A stretch of 64,000 bases of DNA, taken from NCBI GenBank assembly GCA_036509255.1, contig DATCFY010000079.1:1-64000 (forward strand), read 5' to 3'. Shown in pieces: positions 25,915-33,475 of the stretch. The position numbers and the translations under genes were made by a program. Origin of the DNA: RYN-230 sp036509255. GTDB lineage: Bacteria; Actinomycetota; Actinomycetes; Streptosporangiales; Streptosporangiaceae. The notes under the pieces are model-generated. The model worked only from the letters and a program-made list of their open reading frames with translations, was not told the DNA's origin and made no database searches. Numbering within the stretch: the stretch's first letter is position 1; every line of letters starts with the position of its first letter.

Positions 25915-25945
25915 GTACCTGGTGTCGAGGCGTGACCGATGAGCA

Positions 25946-26326
25946 TCAGAGTGGGTTGAGGCGGGCCTTGAGCAGGCAGAACTCATTACCTTCGGGGTCG
26001 GCCAGGACATGCCACTGCTCCTGCCCTGTCTGGCCGATGTCGGCCGGGCGCGCACCGAGCTTCAGAAGGCGTTCGAGCTCGGCGTCCTGATCGCGGTCGG
26101 TGGCGTTGACGTCGATGTGCAGCCGGGATTTCCCCTGCTCCGGCTCATCCCTGCGACTGAGGATGATCGTCGGCTGCGGACCGCCGAACCCTTCGCGCGG
26201 CCCGATCTCCACCGAGCCGTCGTCCTCGCGATCGAGCACGACGAAGTCCAGGACCTCGCACCAGAACCGCGCCAGCACCTCAGGGTCGCGGCAACCGAGC
26301 ACGAGCTCACTGATACGACATGCCAT
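25946..26326 (-). CDS. VOC-family (glyoxalase-like) protein
   Basis: 126 residues: ISELVLGCRDPEVLARFWCE, GFGGPQPTIILSRRDEPEQG, RLHIDVNATDRDQD, the second module's LGARPADIGQTGQEQWHVLA and DPEGNEFCLL. This is a two-module vicinal-oxygen-chelate protein of the Glyoxalase_6 type; enzyme activity unknown. It lies between the IS5 right end at 25911 and another IS5-like end at 26508-26526, so it could be a passenger gene of a larger transposon unit or a chromosomal gene trapped between two insertions. Confidence 0.9.
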   Translation of the reverse strand: MACRISELVLGCRDPEVLARFWCEVLDFVVLDREDDGSVEIGPREGFGGPQPTIILSRRDEPEQGKSRLHIDVNATDRDQDAELERLLKLGARPADIGQTGQEQWHVLADPEGNEFCLLKARLNPL

Positions 26327-26507
26327 TAACGAAACCTGCTCTCAGCCTGGGAACTGCCGGGGAGGCCACACGCGAACCTCATGGGCTCCCAGCAGCGAAA
26401 ACAATCCCGCGATCGTACCGGACGAGGCGAGCACGGGCGAAATGATTTCAGGGCCGCCCCTGTCCGGGCAGCCGGGCAAGGCCGTTGGCCATGCAGTAGG
26501 GAAGCTG

Positions 26508-26526
26508 GCTTTGAGACACGACCTAG
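26508..26526 (-). repeat. Second IS5-type right terminal repeat
   Basis: On the minus strand this reads CTAGGTCGTGTCTCAAAGC and matches the left IS5 end (24888-24906) at 16 of 19 positions, including an uninterrupted TGTCTCAAAG. It faces the same way as the right end at 25896-25914 but is a better match. It abuts the IS1182-family element: the CTAG at 26523-26526 is shared. Confidence 0.75.
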
Positions 26527-28461
26527 GTGGCTGGTGTAGAACGGCTTTCTCCTGGCCCTGGTGCCCGGCAGAGGCTGGCTCCGGATGGCGTCAGGGAGCC
26601 GCGTGAGGCCGCCGTTCCGGGCCTGCGACGAACTGCCGGGGTCTGGGATTACAGCGGGGCACGGACTCTGGCGGCCTCTGGCCGGGCCGGCGGATGCTCT
26701 GGTGATGGCGGCCATGTCTCCCGGGGGTCGTCTAGCTGGCGGGCACGGCCCAGGTTCCGCCGTGGCGGGCGAGCCCGAGTACGGCGAGCCGGGCGAGGTT
26801 GACCGCAGCGGCCAGGAGCGCGAAGTCGGCGGCGACCCTGTCCTGGCCGCGGACCCGGGCACGGCGGCCGCCATGGCGGCGGCGCATCAGGTGGCCGATC
26901 TTGCGTTCCACTTTGGGCCGGGTGGCCCTGTAGTCAGCCTTCCAGGCGGGGTCTTGCTGGCGGATGCGCCCAGCGGCCAGCCGCGCCTCGTGCGGGCCGA
27001 TGGTGATGGTGCGGCCCCCGCTGGCGGTGGTGCACTGCGCGGCCAGCGGGCAGGTGCGGCAGGCCGCGCCGAACCTGGCGGCCGCGGTGTGGCGTTTATG
27101 GCTGCTGGCGCGGAGGGGCACGGTGACGCCCGCCGGGCAGGTGACAGTCTTGCCGTCGAGGTCGATGGCGAAGCGGTCCTTGGGGAAGTGGCCTGTCACC
27201 GCGGCCGGTGGCTGGCATTTGATGCCGGCGTGGATACCGGCTTGCTCTACCTGCTCCAGGAGGTCGCCGGAGCCATAGGCGGCATCGCCGTAGACCGCCG
27301 GCTGGCCCTCGCCCGGGACGGCGCCCTGGCCGCAGGCCGGGCTCGCAGTCCCGCTTGCGGCGCTGTCCTGATCGCCGGGCAGCAGATCAGCGAGCAGCCC
27401 GGCCGCGGCCGCGGCGTCCCCGCTGTTACCCGGCGTGACAGCGGTAGCGGTGATGATCTCCGAATCAGGGCCGGCCGCGATGTGGCCCTTATAGCCGTCG
27501 AACCCGCGGGCGGAGGTCTTGTGCCCGTGCCGGGCCTGCGGATCGACCGTGGAGATCACCCGGTCCGGCGCGACCCGCCGGGCGATCCGGAACACCCCGC
27601 CTGCGCCTTCTTCCAGGTCCTGCCCCGTCACGCTAGCCAGCAGCGCCGCCGCCTGCACCACCGCCGGCCCCGGCTCCCGCCCGTCCAGGGCGCCCAGCAG
27701 CGCGCGGGCGTCGCGGGCCAGCGCATCCACCAGAGCCTCCCGGGCAGCCGCATCGTCGTAGTCACAGACCGGCTTGCCCGCGGCGCCATAGTCGTCATCA
27801 CGGCGCAGCACCCCGCGCAGCTCCCCGGCCAGCTCCGCGTCAGCTGCCCTCAGCAGCCCGCGGATCGCCGACCGGACCAGCGTCACCGTGTCCATCGTCG
27901 CCACCGCGTCATACAGCGGCGTGGAGTCCAGCACCCGCCGCCGGCCTGCCAGGCCGGCCTGGCAGGCGGCCTCCAGCGTGACATCGAAGATCCGGCCCGG
28001 ATTCCCCGACCGGGCCAGCCGGGCACGCATATCCACCAGCACCGTATGCGCGAACCCCGGGTAGTCGAAGTCCAGGCCCCCCGCCGCGTACTTCCACCGG
28101 GCATCAAACGCGAACCTGTCCGCGGCCTCCCGGTCCGAGCAGCCCTCGATCCGCTGCAGCACCATCACCACCGCCACGATCATCGGCGGCACCGACCGGC
28201 GCCCGACCCCCTCAAACAGGTCAGCGAACATCTCATCGGGGAACAGCGAGAAGCACTCCCGGTGCAAGATCCCGTAGATCGAGTCCGCTGCCACCCGGCT
28301 CTCGCACAACGCAGCCGTGCCGCGGAACAGGTCAGCCTGCCTCGGCGTCACGCCCAGCGTCATCAGCCACCCCACGGAGAAAGCCAGTAACTACAGCAAT
28401 TCTCCCCAAACGATCAAGGAAGCCGGCGGACCGCCACGCGCGAAAAACACCAGCCACCTAG
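26523..28461. mobile_element. IS1182-family insertion sequence (1931 bp) between CTAG repeats
   Basis: Element body 26527-28457, flanked by CTAG at 26523-26526 and 28458-28461. Terminal inverted repeats: GTGGCTGGTGT at 26527-26537 and its exact complement ACACCAGCCAC at 28447-28457. A full-length transposase occupies most of it, and about 200 bp at the left end (26527-26731) is non-coding. Nothing indicates decay, so the copy could be active. Confidence 0.85.
26732..28375 (-). CDS. IS1182-family transposase
   Basis: 547 residues, uninterrupted. N-terminal region DEMFADLFEGVGRRSVPPMI and VVMVLQRIEGCSDREAADRF is the DUF772 (transposase InsH N-terminal) domain; the DDE catalytic core includes VLDSTPLYDAVATMDTVTLV (first Asp), YGDAAYGSGDLLEQVEQAGI (second Asp) and, near the C-terminus, VERKIGHLMRRRHGGRRARV (Glu). 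A CxxC-type segment CRTCPLAAQCTTASGG lies before the last catalytic residue, as is normal for IS1182 members. The start ATG at 28375 lies 82 bases inside the right terminal repeat. Confidence 0.95.
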   Translation of the reverse strand: MGWLMTLGVTPRQADLFRGTAALCESRVAADSIYGILHRECFSLFPDEMFADLFEGVGRRSVPPMIVAVVMVLQRIEGCSDREAADRFAFDARWKYAAGGLDFDYPGFAHTVLVDMRARLARSGNPGRIFDVTLEAACQAGLAGRRRVLDSTPLYDAVATMDTVTLVRSAIRGLLRAADAELAGELRGVLRRDDDYGAAGKPVCDYDDAAAREALVDALARDARALLGALDGREPGPAVVQAAALLASVTGQDLEEGAGGVFRIARRVAPDRVISTVDPQARHGHKTSARGFDGYKGHIAAGPDSEIITATAVTPGNSGDAAAAAGLLADLLPGDQDSAASGTASPACGQGAVPGEGQPAVYGDAAYGSGDLLEQVEQAGIHAGIKCQPPAAVTGHFPKDRFAIDLDGKTVTCPAGVTVPLRASSHKRHTAAARFGAACRTCPLAAQCTTASGGRTITIGPHEARLAAGRIRQQDPAWKADYRATRPKVERKIGHLMRRRHGGRRARVRGQDRVAADFALLAAAVNLARLAVLGLARHGGTWAVPAS

Positions 28462-29339
28462 CCCGGCGGGGTTTCCCCGGCCGCCTCCGTCGCCGGCGCG
28501 GCGGCCGGGGCCGGGCTCGGTGCGTCCTTCCGGCCGAGGAAGACCGCACTGGCGATGAGGCACGTGAACGCGGCGATCTGGGCCACGGCCCGGATGCCGT
28601 GCGGCAGGGTCTCGCCGAACAGGACAAAACCGGCCACGATGGGCACCGCGTTCGTCACCATCGTGGCCGTGCCGGCCGCGGTCAGCGCGTCGCCCTTCTG
28701 GTAGGCCGACTGCAGGACGCTGGTCCCGATGCCATAGCCGACGATGAGCGTCACCAGGGCCAGCAGCCACGCCCCGCCGTACCCGATGAGCTTCGCGGAG
28801 ATGTCGCCGATCGAGAACAGCAGGCCGGTCGCCAGGCCGAGCGTGGCGGCCCGGCCGAAACGGGTGTGCACCGAAATGAGCAGGGCCGCCCCTGCGCCGC
28901 ACGCCGCGAGCCAGATGACGATGCCGATGACTGGCGGTCGATGCTGGGTGGTCTCCGCGCCGACGATCGAGAGGCCCAGCAGGGCGAGCCCGGCGAGGGC
29001 AAGGAGGACAGCGATCTGCTCGCGGCGCGCCAGCCGGGACGGATGCCCGCGGGCCGTTACGAAGGCCAGGACCGCGACGCCGGAGGCGGTGACCGACTGC
29101 ACGAGCGCGAGCGGCGCGAGCCGCAGGGCCGCCACGTACATCAGCCAGCCTGCGGTCTCGGTCCCGAACGCCTTGAGCCAGCGGAGGTCGTCGATCAGGA
29201 ATTTGACCGTCCGGAACGGGCGGCGCGGTGAGAGAGGCGGCAGCGCCGCGGCCGCGTCGTGCTCGAGAGCGTAGGCCGTATTGGTCACGAGCGCCGCGGC
29301 GAACGCCAGCACCAGGCCTATCCACGGCAGCTGCGGCAC
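28458..29339 (-). CDS. DMT-superfamily permease (EamA-like)
   Basis: 293 residues with about nine to ten membrane helices in two repeats: WIGLVLAFAAALVTNTAYAL, TAGWLMYVAALRLAPLALVQ, VLLALAGLALLGLSIVG, IGIVIWLAACGAGAALLISV, ATLGLATGLLFSIGDISAKL and FTCLIASAVFLGRKD. Drug/metabolite-type transport is inferred; substrate unknown. The protein ends in a Pro/Ala tail whose TAG stop codon is inside the CTAG duplicated by the IS1182 element, so the insertion touched the stop without changing the protein but removed the native 3' flank. Confidence 0.82.
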   Translation of the reverse strand: MPQLPWIGLVLAFAAALVTNTAYALEHDAAAALPPLSPRRPFRTVKFLIDDLRWLKAFGTETAGWLMYVAALRLAPLALVQSVTASGVAVLAFVTARGHPSRLARREQIAVLLALAGLALLGLSIVGAETTQHRPPVIGIVIWLAACGAGAALLISVHTRFGRAATLGLATGLLFSIGDISAKLIGYGGAWLLALVTLIVGYGIGTSVLQSAYQKGDALTAAGTATMVTNAVPIVAGFVLFGETLPHGIRAVAQIAAFTCLIASAVFLGRKDAPSPAPAAAPATEAAGETPPG

Positions 29340-29447
29340 GTTGCGGACATACCCACTGCTCAGGGCGGCAATCAGCGGCGGCCCGGGTGAGTGAGTCCGG
29401 GAGCGGCAGACTCCGGCCAGGTGCCGCCGCCGGCCCCCGGCCGCCGG

Positions 29448-30683
29448 TCAGTGCGCCGTTATCTCGTAAATGTGCAGGGCGTAGGGCCCGAAGCTGTCCG
29501 TGATCGTGCCGCCGGACACCGGGACCGAGCGGTGCTCGGCGTAGACGGCCGCCGATGTCGCGGATCCGGCGCCGGTCAGGTGAATGACCTGATCGCGGGC
29601 CGGGGTCGCGGAGAGATTGAGCACGAAGAAGTAGTCGCGGCCCGCCGAGCTGCGCCAGGCCACCTGGAGCGGCGCGGGTGCCGTCGCGCCCACCGCCGGG
29701 GGATCGATCTCACCCTGCAGGACGCCCGCCAGTTTCGTGATGGTGGCGTCCTGCCTGGTCATCTCGGCGGCCACCGCGGGCGGCGTCACGTCATACTTGA
29801 ACGTGGGCGAGACCTGCACCGGGAAATAGAAGATGCCCCGGACGCCGTGGATGATGGCTTCCCAGACCTCGCCCCGGAACTGATCCGGGGTGATGACCGG
29901 ATTGCCCGCGTTGTAGGCCCCTGATTCGATGAAGACGAAGACCGGCTTGCTCCCGGCGACCTGGCGCAGCTCATCGACTTCCTGGCCGATCAGCCCGAGG
30001 TCGCCGCCCTCGCCCGAGTTCACCGGGTACAGGTCGGCGGTGATCCAGTCGGCGCCCTTGACGTACTCCTGGTACCAGGAGCGCCCGCTGGCCCTGGTGG
30101 CCACGTCGTACTGGTTGAACTGCCCGTTGAAGTTGATGTACACGGGGATGCCCGGGGCCGCGCGCTTCCAGGCCCGGTAGGTCTCCTGGATCTTCGCGGC
30201 GGCCACCTGCGTGCCGATGTCGTCCGGCTGGTCCTGGAGGGCCCAGGCCAGCAGGTGCTTATTGCCCGCGTCGCGGGCGGGATTACTGGCGGGGGCACGG
30301 ATCTCGTCCAGCCCGTCCCGGACGGCGGCGGCATTCCAGCCCGGCTCGCTGGTGCCGTCGGGCACGTCAACCATGGTGTTGATGCCCCGGCTTTTCCACA
30401 GCCCGAAGTACGGTGGCGCCTGGACGTAGGCACCGATGGGGAAGAAACCAGCCAGTGAGCCCGGGGGCGCCCCCACGGTAGAGGACACCGAGTTGGAGGA
30501 CACCGAGCCGGAGGACAGCGGCGAGCTGGAGACCGCCGGCCCGCTGCTGGCGTTACTCGCCGGCGCCGGGGGCGGTGGTGCGGACGCGCAGCCTGCCACC
30601 AGTGCAGCGGTCACGCCGCCCGCCACCCACGCGGCCAGCCCCCGCCGCGTTCGCCTGCTCGCCTGCTGGATGGGTGCGGACAC
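29448..30683 (-). CDS. Secreted lipoprotein, glycoside-hydrolase-like barrel
   Basis: 411 residues from a GTG at 30683 with GGAG at seven bases. Signal peptide RRGLAAWVAGGVTAALVAGC ends in a lipobox (VAGC), then a Ser/Pro-rich linker about 40 residues long. From about 75 a (beta/alpha)8-type fold is apparent: FFPIGAYVQAPPYFGLWKSR, NTMVDVPDG, HLLAWALQDQPDDIG, VYINFNGQF, WITADLYPVN, VFVFIESGA and GIFYFPVQVSP. The last 90 residues look like an all-beta domain (DYFFVLNLSATPARDQVIHL). Likely an extracellular membrane-anchored glycosidase; the precise GH family is not recognised. Confidence 0.72.
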   Translation of the reverse strand: MSAPIQQASRRTRRGLAAWVAGGVTAALVAGCASAPPPPAPASNASSGPAVSSSPLSSGSVSSNSVSSTVGAPPGSLAGFFPIGAYVQAPPYFGLWKSRGINTMVDVPDGTSEPGWNAAAVRDGLDEIRAPASNPARDAGNKHLLAWALQDQPDDIGTQVAAAKIQETYRAWKRAAPGIPVYINFNGQFNQYDVATRASGRSWYQEYVKGADWITADLYPVNSGEGGDLGLIGQEVDELRQVAGSKPVFVFIESGAYNAGNPVITPDQFRGEVWEAIIHGVRGIFYFPVQVSPTFKYDVTPPAVAAEMTRQDATITKLAGVLQGEIDPPAVGATAPAPLQVAWRSSAGRDYFFVLNLSATPARDQVIHLTGAGSATSAAVYAEHRSVPVSGGTITDSFGPYALHIYEITAH

Positions 30684-30793
30684 TCGTAACTCCAGCCGTG
30701 GCTCGTGATCGTGAGACGGGGTGGCGCGGGCGGGCGCGAAACGGCCACCGTATACCACCGCAGATCGTGGCGAAGCATCCAGGACGGGGTGGG

Positions 30794-31741
30794 TCAGCTC
30801 CGGGTCAGCGCCGCGGTGCCCAGCTCGTTCCGGAGGCCGGGCGGCGCCCAGGTCATGCTCAGCTGGTCCGGTCCGGTCAGGGCCAGCGTCACGTGCGCCA
30901 GCAGCGCGCAGTCCGGATTGAGCAGGCTGGCCGTCGCGGCCAGCGCGGTTAACGCGGAGCCGCCGCTGGACTGCACGGATACGCTCCCCGTGCAGGCGGT
31001 GGACGGCGAGTCGTAGCTGCCCTGGCGGGCGGACGCCGGGATGGTCAGCTGCATCGTCCAGCTGGGGACGCTCCAGCCCGGCTGGCTGACCGTGCCGGCC
31101 CACGTGCCACCGAACGCCGCCCGCCCGGCCGGGGTCGCCTGCGGAGACGGGCTGGCCGCGGAGCGGCCGCGGTGTCCCGGGGGCTGCTCGTGCCCGCCAG
31201 GCCGGCGCCCAGGCCGGGGGCCAGCGGTCCGCCGGCGCCAGGGGCGCCCGGGAGCTGCGGCCGGGGCCGTCTCCCTCGCTGCTCCAGCACGGCCGCGCCG
31301 CCCGCCACGAGCAACAACAGGGCGGCTGCGGTCACCGCGGCCGCCGAGGTCTTCGATCTCGTGCCTGGCCTGCGGGAACTCATGCGCGGGCCAGGCCCGG
31401 CGGGACGTCGTTCCGGCAGGTGCGGGCGGGCGGCACGGTCCTCACTGGGCGACGTCGAGTCCGGGCCGGCCGCCTCGCCCGGGCCGTCCCCGGATCCGGA
31501 CGTGGCCGGGCCGGCGGGGAGCGCCACGTCACCCGCGGCGGCCGCCGACACCTGGGCGGGCAGCCAGGAGCGCCCGAACGTCAGCCCGCTGCTGGTGGTC
31601 CGGTCCCGGCAGGCGCTGATGATGTGCCCCGGCTGAGTTCCGTGACCGGGTGGTCGGTGCCGAACGGCGGATGCCCGGCAGCCGCGTAGACGGCCAGAGA
31701 TCCCAGCGAGAACACATCGGCGGCAGGAGTCGGCGGCACAA
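30794..31741 (-). pseudogene. Truncated, frameshifted Ser/Thr protein kinase
   Basis: Minus-strand fragments in three frames reconstruct the end of a Hanks-type kinase: PAADVFSLGSLAVYAAAGHP (subdomain IX, 31741-31640), then in another frame HIISACRDR and SGLTFGRSWLPAQVSAAAAG, a Pro-rich juxtamembrane region, the membrane helix AAVTAAALLLLVAGGAAVL (near 31300), and in a third frame an extracellular domain with WTMQLTIPASARQGSYDSPS and LLNPDCALLAHVTLAL. The N-lobe, glycine loop and catalytic HRD/DFG segments are absent; the relic starts abruptly next to a GC-rich tandem repeat. It cannot encode an active kinase. Confidence 0.75.
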
Positions 31742-31776
31742 TAAATACGAGGGCGCTTAATGGAAGTGCCGGACCC

Positions 31777-31816
31777 AGGGCCCGCCAGGGCCGCCAGGGC
31801 CGCCAGGGCCGGGCGG
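31777..31816. repeat. 9-bp tandem repeat AGGGCCGCC
   Basis: Four near-perfect copies of CAGGGCCGC in tandem (within 31777-31816) separate the kinase relic from the CBM48 gene. They may have promoted the deletion that removed the kinase N-lobe, or form a stem in the 3' end of the CBM48 transcript. No coding frame is supported here. Confidence 0.7.
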
Positions 31817-31824
31817 GCCGGTGG

Positions 31825-32178
31825 TCAGACCGTGATGGCGGCGCCGTGGCTGCCGGCCGGGGAGACGGTGTCGTCGTCGAACCACAGGCCACCCTCGGCG
31901 AGGTAGCGGAAACGCAGCGTGCTGCCGGCCCGGACGGTCACCGCGGCGCTGCGGGTCCCGTTCGCGCGCCGTCGCAGCGGATGAGCGAACGGGTCCCAGT
32001 CGTTGAAGTCACCCACGACGGATACTGCTCCGCCGGGCTTATCCGCAGGCAGGGCGAAGGTGACGCGTACCGTGCCGTCGCGCCCCGGCTTGGCTGTCCT
32101 GATCAACTGCGTTCTCCGTTCGTGCATCCGGGCGTTCCGGTCAAGCGGCAGCTTATCGAATGTATGTTCGATTGTCAT
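31825..32178 (-). CDS. CBM48/isoamylase N-terminal-like early-set domain protein
   Basis: 117 residues from ATG 32178. After a basic N-terminus, the early-set beta-sandwich is clear: VRVTFALPADKPGGAVSVVG, DFNDWDPFAHPLRRRANGT, AAVTVRAGSTLRFRYLAEG and GLWFDDDTV. This matches the CBM48-like domain of glycogen-branching enzymes and the AMPK beta subunit, but occurs alone. Such solitary proteins are common in actinobacteria; a role in binding glycogen or proteins is inferred. A strong promoter candidate lies at 32340-32368. Confidence 0.88.
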   Translation of the reverse strand: MTIEHTFDKLPLDRNARMHERRTQLIRTAKPGRDGTVRVTFALPADKPGGAVSVVGDFNDWDPFAHPLRRRANGTRSAAVTVRAGSTLRFRYLAEGGLWFDDDTVSPAGSHGAAITV

Positions 32179-32257
32179 CCGTGAGACTACCCGGGGTTGC
32201 GCCGGTCGCTGGTGCCGGCCCGGAACGGCCCTCCCGGCCCTGGCCCGGGGGCTGAGC

Positions 32258-32302
32258 CCGGGGGACTGGGGCCCGGGGGACTGGGGCCCGGGGGACTGAG
32301 CC
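32258..32302. repeat. 15-bp tandem repeat in a 5' leader
   Basis: The unit GGGGGACTGGGGCCC repeats about three times. If the promoter at 32340-32368 is used, these repeats lie in the 5' untranslated leader of the CBM48 gene (as GGGCCCCAGTCCCC units) and could form strong hairpins. Confidence 0.7.
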
Positions 32303-32339
32303 CGGCCGACGATGTCACTATAACCCATTGCATGTGCCT

Positions 32340-32368
32340 TATATATGCGTTGCATTGGACATTGTAAA
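32340..32368 (-). promoter_or_regulatory. Candidate sigma-70-type promoter for the CBM48 gene
   Basis: On the minus strand TTTACA (32368-32363) and TATATA (32345-32340) are separated by exactly 17 bases, within an AT-rich patch. Transcription would give a leader of about 155 nucleotides before ATG 32178, containing the GGGCCCCAGTCCCC repeats. Confidence 0.55.
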
Positions 32369-32507
32369 TAGGCGCAATTGGGCCACCGCAGGTACCGCGA
32401 TGATCGGAGTATTCGCAGAGATCTGCCGCATCGGTAAAACGCCGGGGTTACCATCACCTCAGCTACTCCGCCGACGGAGATCAGCGCAATGAGAAAGGAC
32501 CCGGAAA

Positions 32508-33446
32508 GTGAGCTTCCCGGCTAATGCTAGAAGTGGCGCCAGAACCGACGGATCCTCGCGCTGGGCCATGGGCAGGGTGTCGCGGCAGACCCGGATCCGC
32601 ATCGGGGCCGGTGCCGCATCGGTGGCGCTGGCCGCCACGGTCCTGGCCCTCACCGGACCCGCCGGGGCGAGCACGAGCGCCACGGCCGGCCCCGCCGCCG
32701 TGACCGGCGCCCGCGCGTACGGCGCGGTCAGACTGACCCTGGGGGCCATGCCGTCGGGCTGGGAGACCTTCGGCCGGGACCGCTCGCACCACCTCACGGT
32801 CCGGCCGTTCCTGTTCGGGCTCACCCCCGGCTCGTCGCACAACGTGGATCTCTGGGTTCCCGGACGGCACGGCGTCATCCGGTTCAGCCCGCTCACCGCG
32901 AACAGTGCCGGACGGGCCGCCGGCACCCTGAGTAGCAACTTCACTGGCCGGTGGCGGCCCGGGAGCCGCCTGGTGATCCGGATGGGGGCGCGGGCCGGCC
33001 GGGTTTCTTGGGAGCCGATCGCGGAGACGAGGCCACTGCTGCGCCCCCGCCACCGGCCGCACCGGCTCATCTCCGTCGAAGTCAGCCGGAGGGGAGTCAG
33101 CTATGGCACGCCGCAGGGCGGGGCCGGGCTCGTGTATAACTCCCGCGGCCACACGCTCACCGTCACCGTGCACGCCCGCGGGCTCACGCCCGGACCTCAC
33201 GCCGCCCACATTCACCTGGGCAGCTGCAGGAGCCAGGGGCCGGTTGAGTACATGCTGCGGGATCTGGTCGCCAACCGTCACGGCGCGATCGTGCACGCGG
33301 TCCGGGTCATCACCAATGTGATGACGTCAATACCGGCACACGGGTGGTACCTGAACATTCATCAGGGAAACAGCGGCGACATTCTCCGCAACGGCCAGCC
33401 GACCATCTTCTTCCGCCCGCTCCTGTGCGCGGAGATTCGCCGGTAG
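32508..33446 (+). CDS. Secreted CHRD-like protein
   Basis: 312 residues from GTG 32508 with GAGAAAGGA eight bases upstream. Signal peptide IGAGAASVALAATVLALTGP ends with AGASTSA, so export is predicted. The mature protein has two beta-rich modules: one ending GSRLVIRMGARAGRV and a second with GLTPGPHAAHIHLGSC, RDLVANRHGAIVHAVRVITN and GWYLNIHQGNSGD. HIHxG with W-N-H is a feature of CHRD domains (and, superficially, of Cu/Zn superoxide dismutases); metal binding by these His residues is inferred. Stand-alone gene; convergent with the AAA/LuxR gene. Confidence 0.78.
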   Translation: MSFPANARSGARTDGSSRWAMGRVSRQTRIRIGAGAASVALAATVLALTGPAGASTSATAGPAAVTGARAYGAVRLTLGAMPSGWETFGRDRSHHLTVRPFLFGLTPGSSHNVDLWVPGRHGVIRFSPLTANSAGRAAGTLSSNFTGRWRPGSRLVIRMGARAGRVSWEPIAETRPLLRPRHRPHRLISVEVSRRGVSYGTPQGGAGLVYNSRGHTLTVTVHARGLTPGPHAAHIHLGSCRSQGPVEYMLRDLVANRHGAIVHAVRVITNVMTSIPAHGWYLNIHQGNSGDILRNGQPTIFFRPLLCAEIRR

Positions 33447-33472
33447 CGCATCATCAGCGGTTAGCCGGCGAA
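33436..33472. terminator. Possible bidirectional terminator hairpin
   Basis: TTCGCCGG at 33436-33443 and CCGGCGAA at 33465-33472 form perfect 8-bp arms with a 21-base loop between the convergent stops at 33446 and 33476. There is no T tract, so it is a hairpin-only candidate. Confidence 0.4.
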
Positions 33473-33475
33473 GGT

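Larger units (their letters stand above)
32179..32507. other. 329-bp intergenic region with repeats and promoter
   Basis: No gene fits here. The proximal part (about 32250-32302) is a tandem array of GGGGGACTGGGGCCC (three copies). The distal part (32310-32460) is unusually AT-rich and holds the minus-strand promoter at 32340-32368, plus the start region of the plus-strand secreted protein at 32508. TTGCAT occurs twice (32328 and 32351). Confidence 0.6.

Noticed and set aside
26561..28390. A 609-codon plus-strand frame opposite the IS1182 transposase
   Set aside because: It is a GC-rich antisense shadow; the transposase on the minus strand has all catalytic residues.
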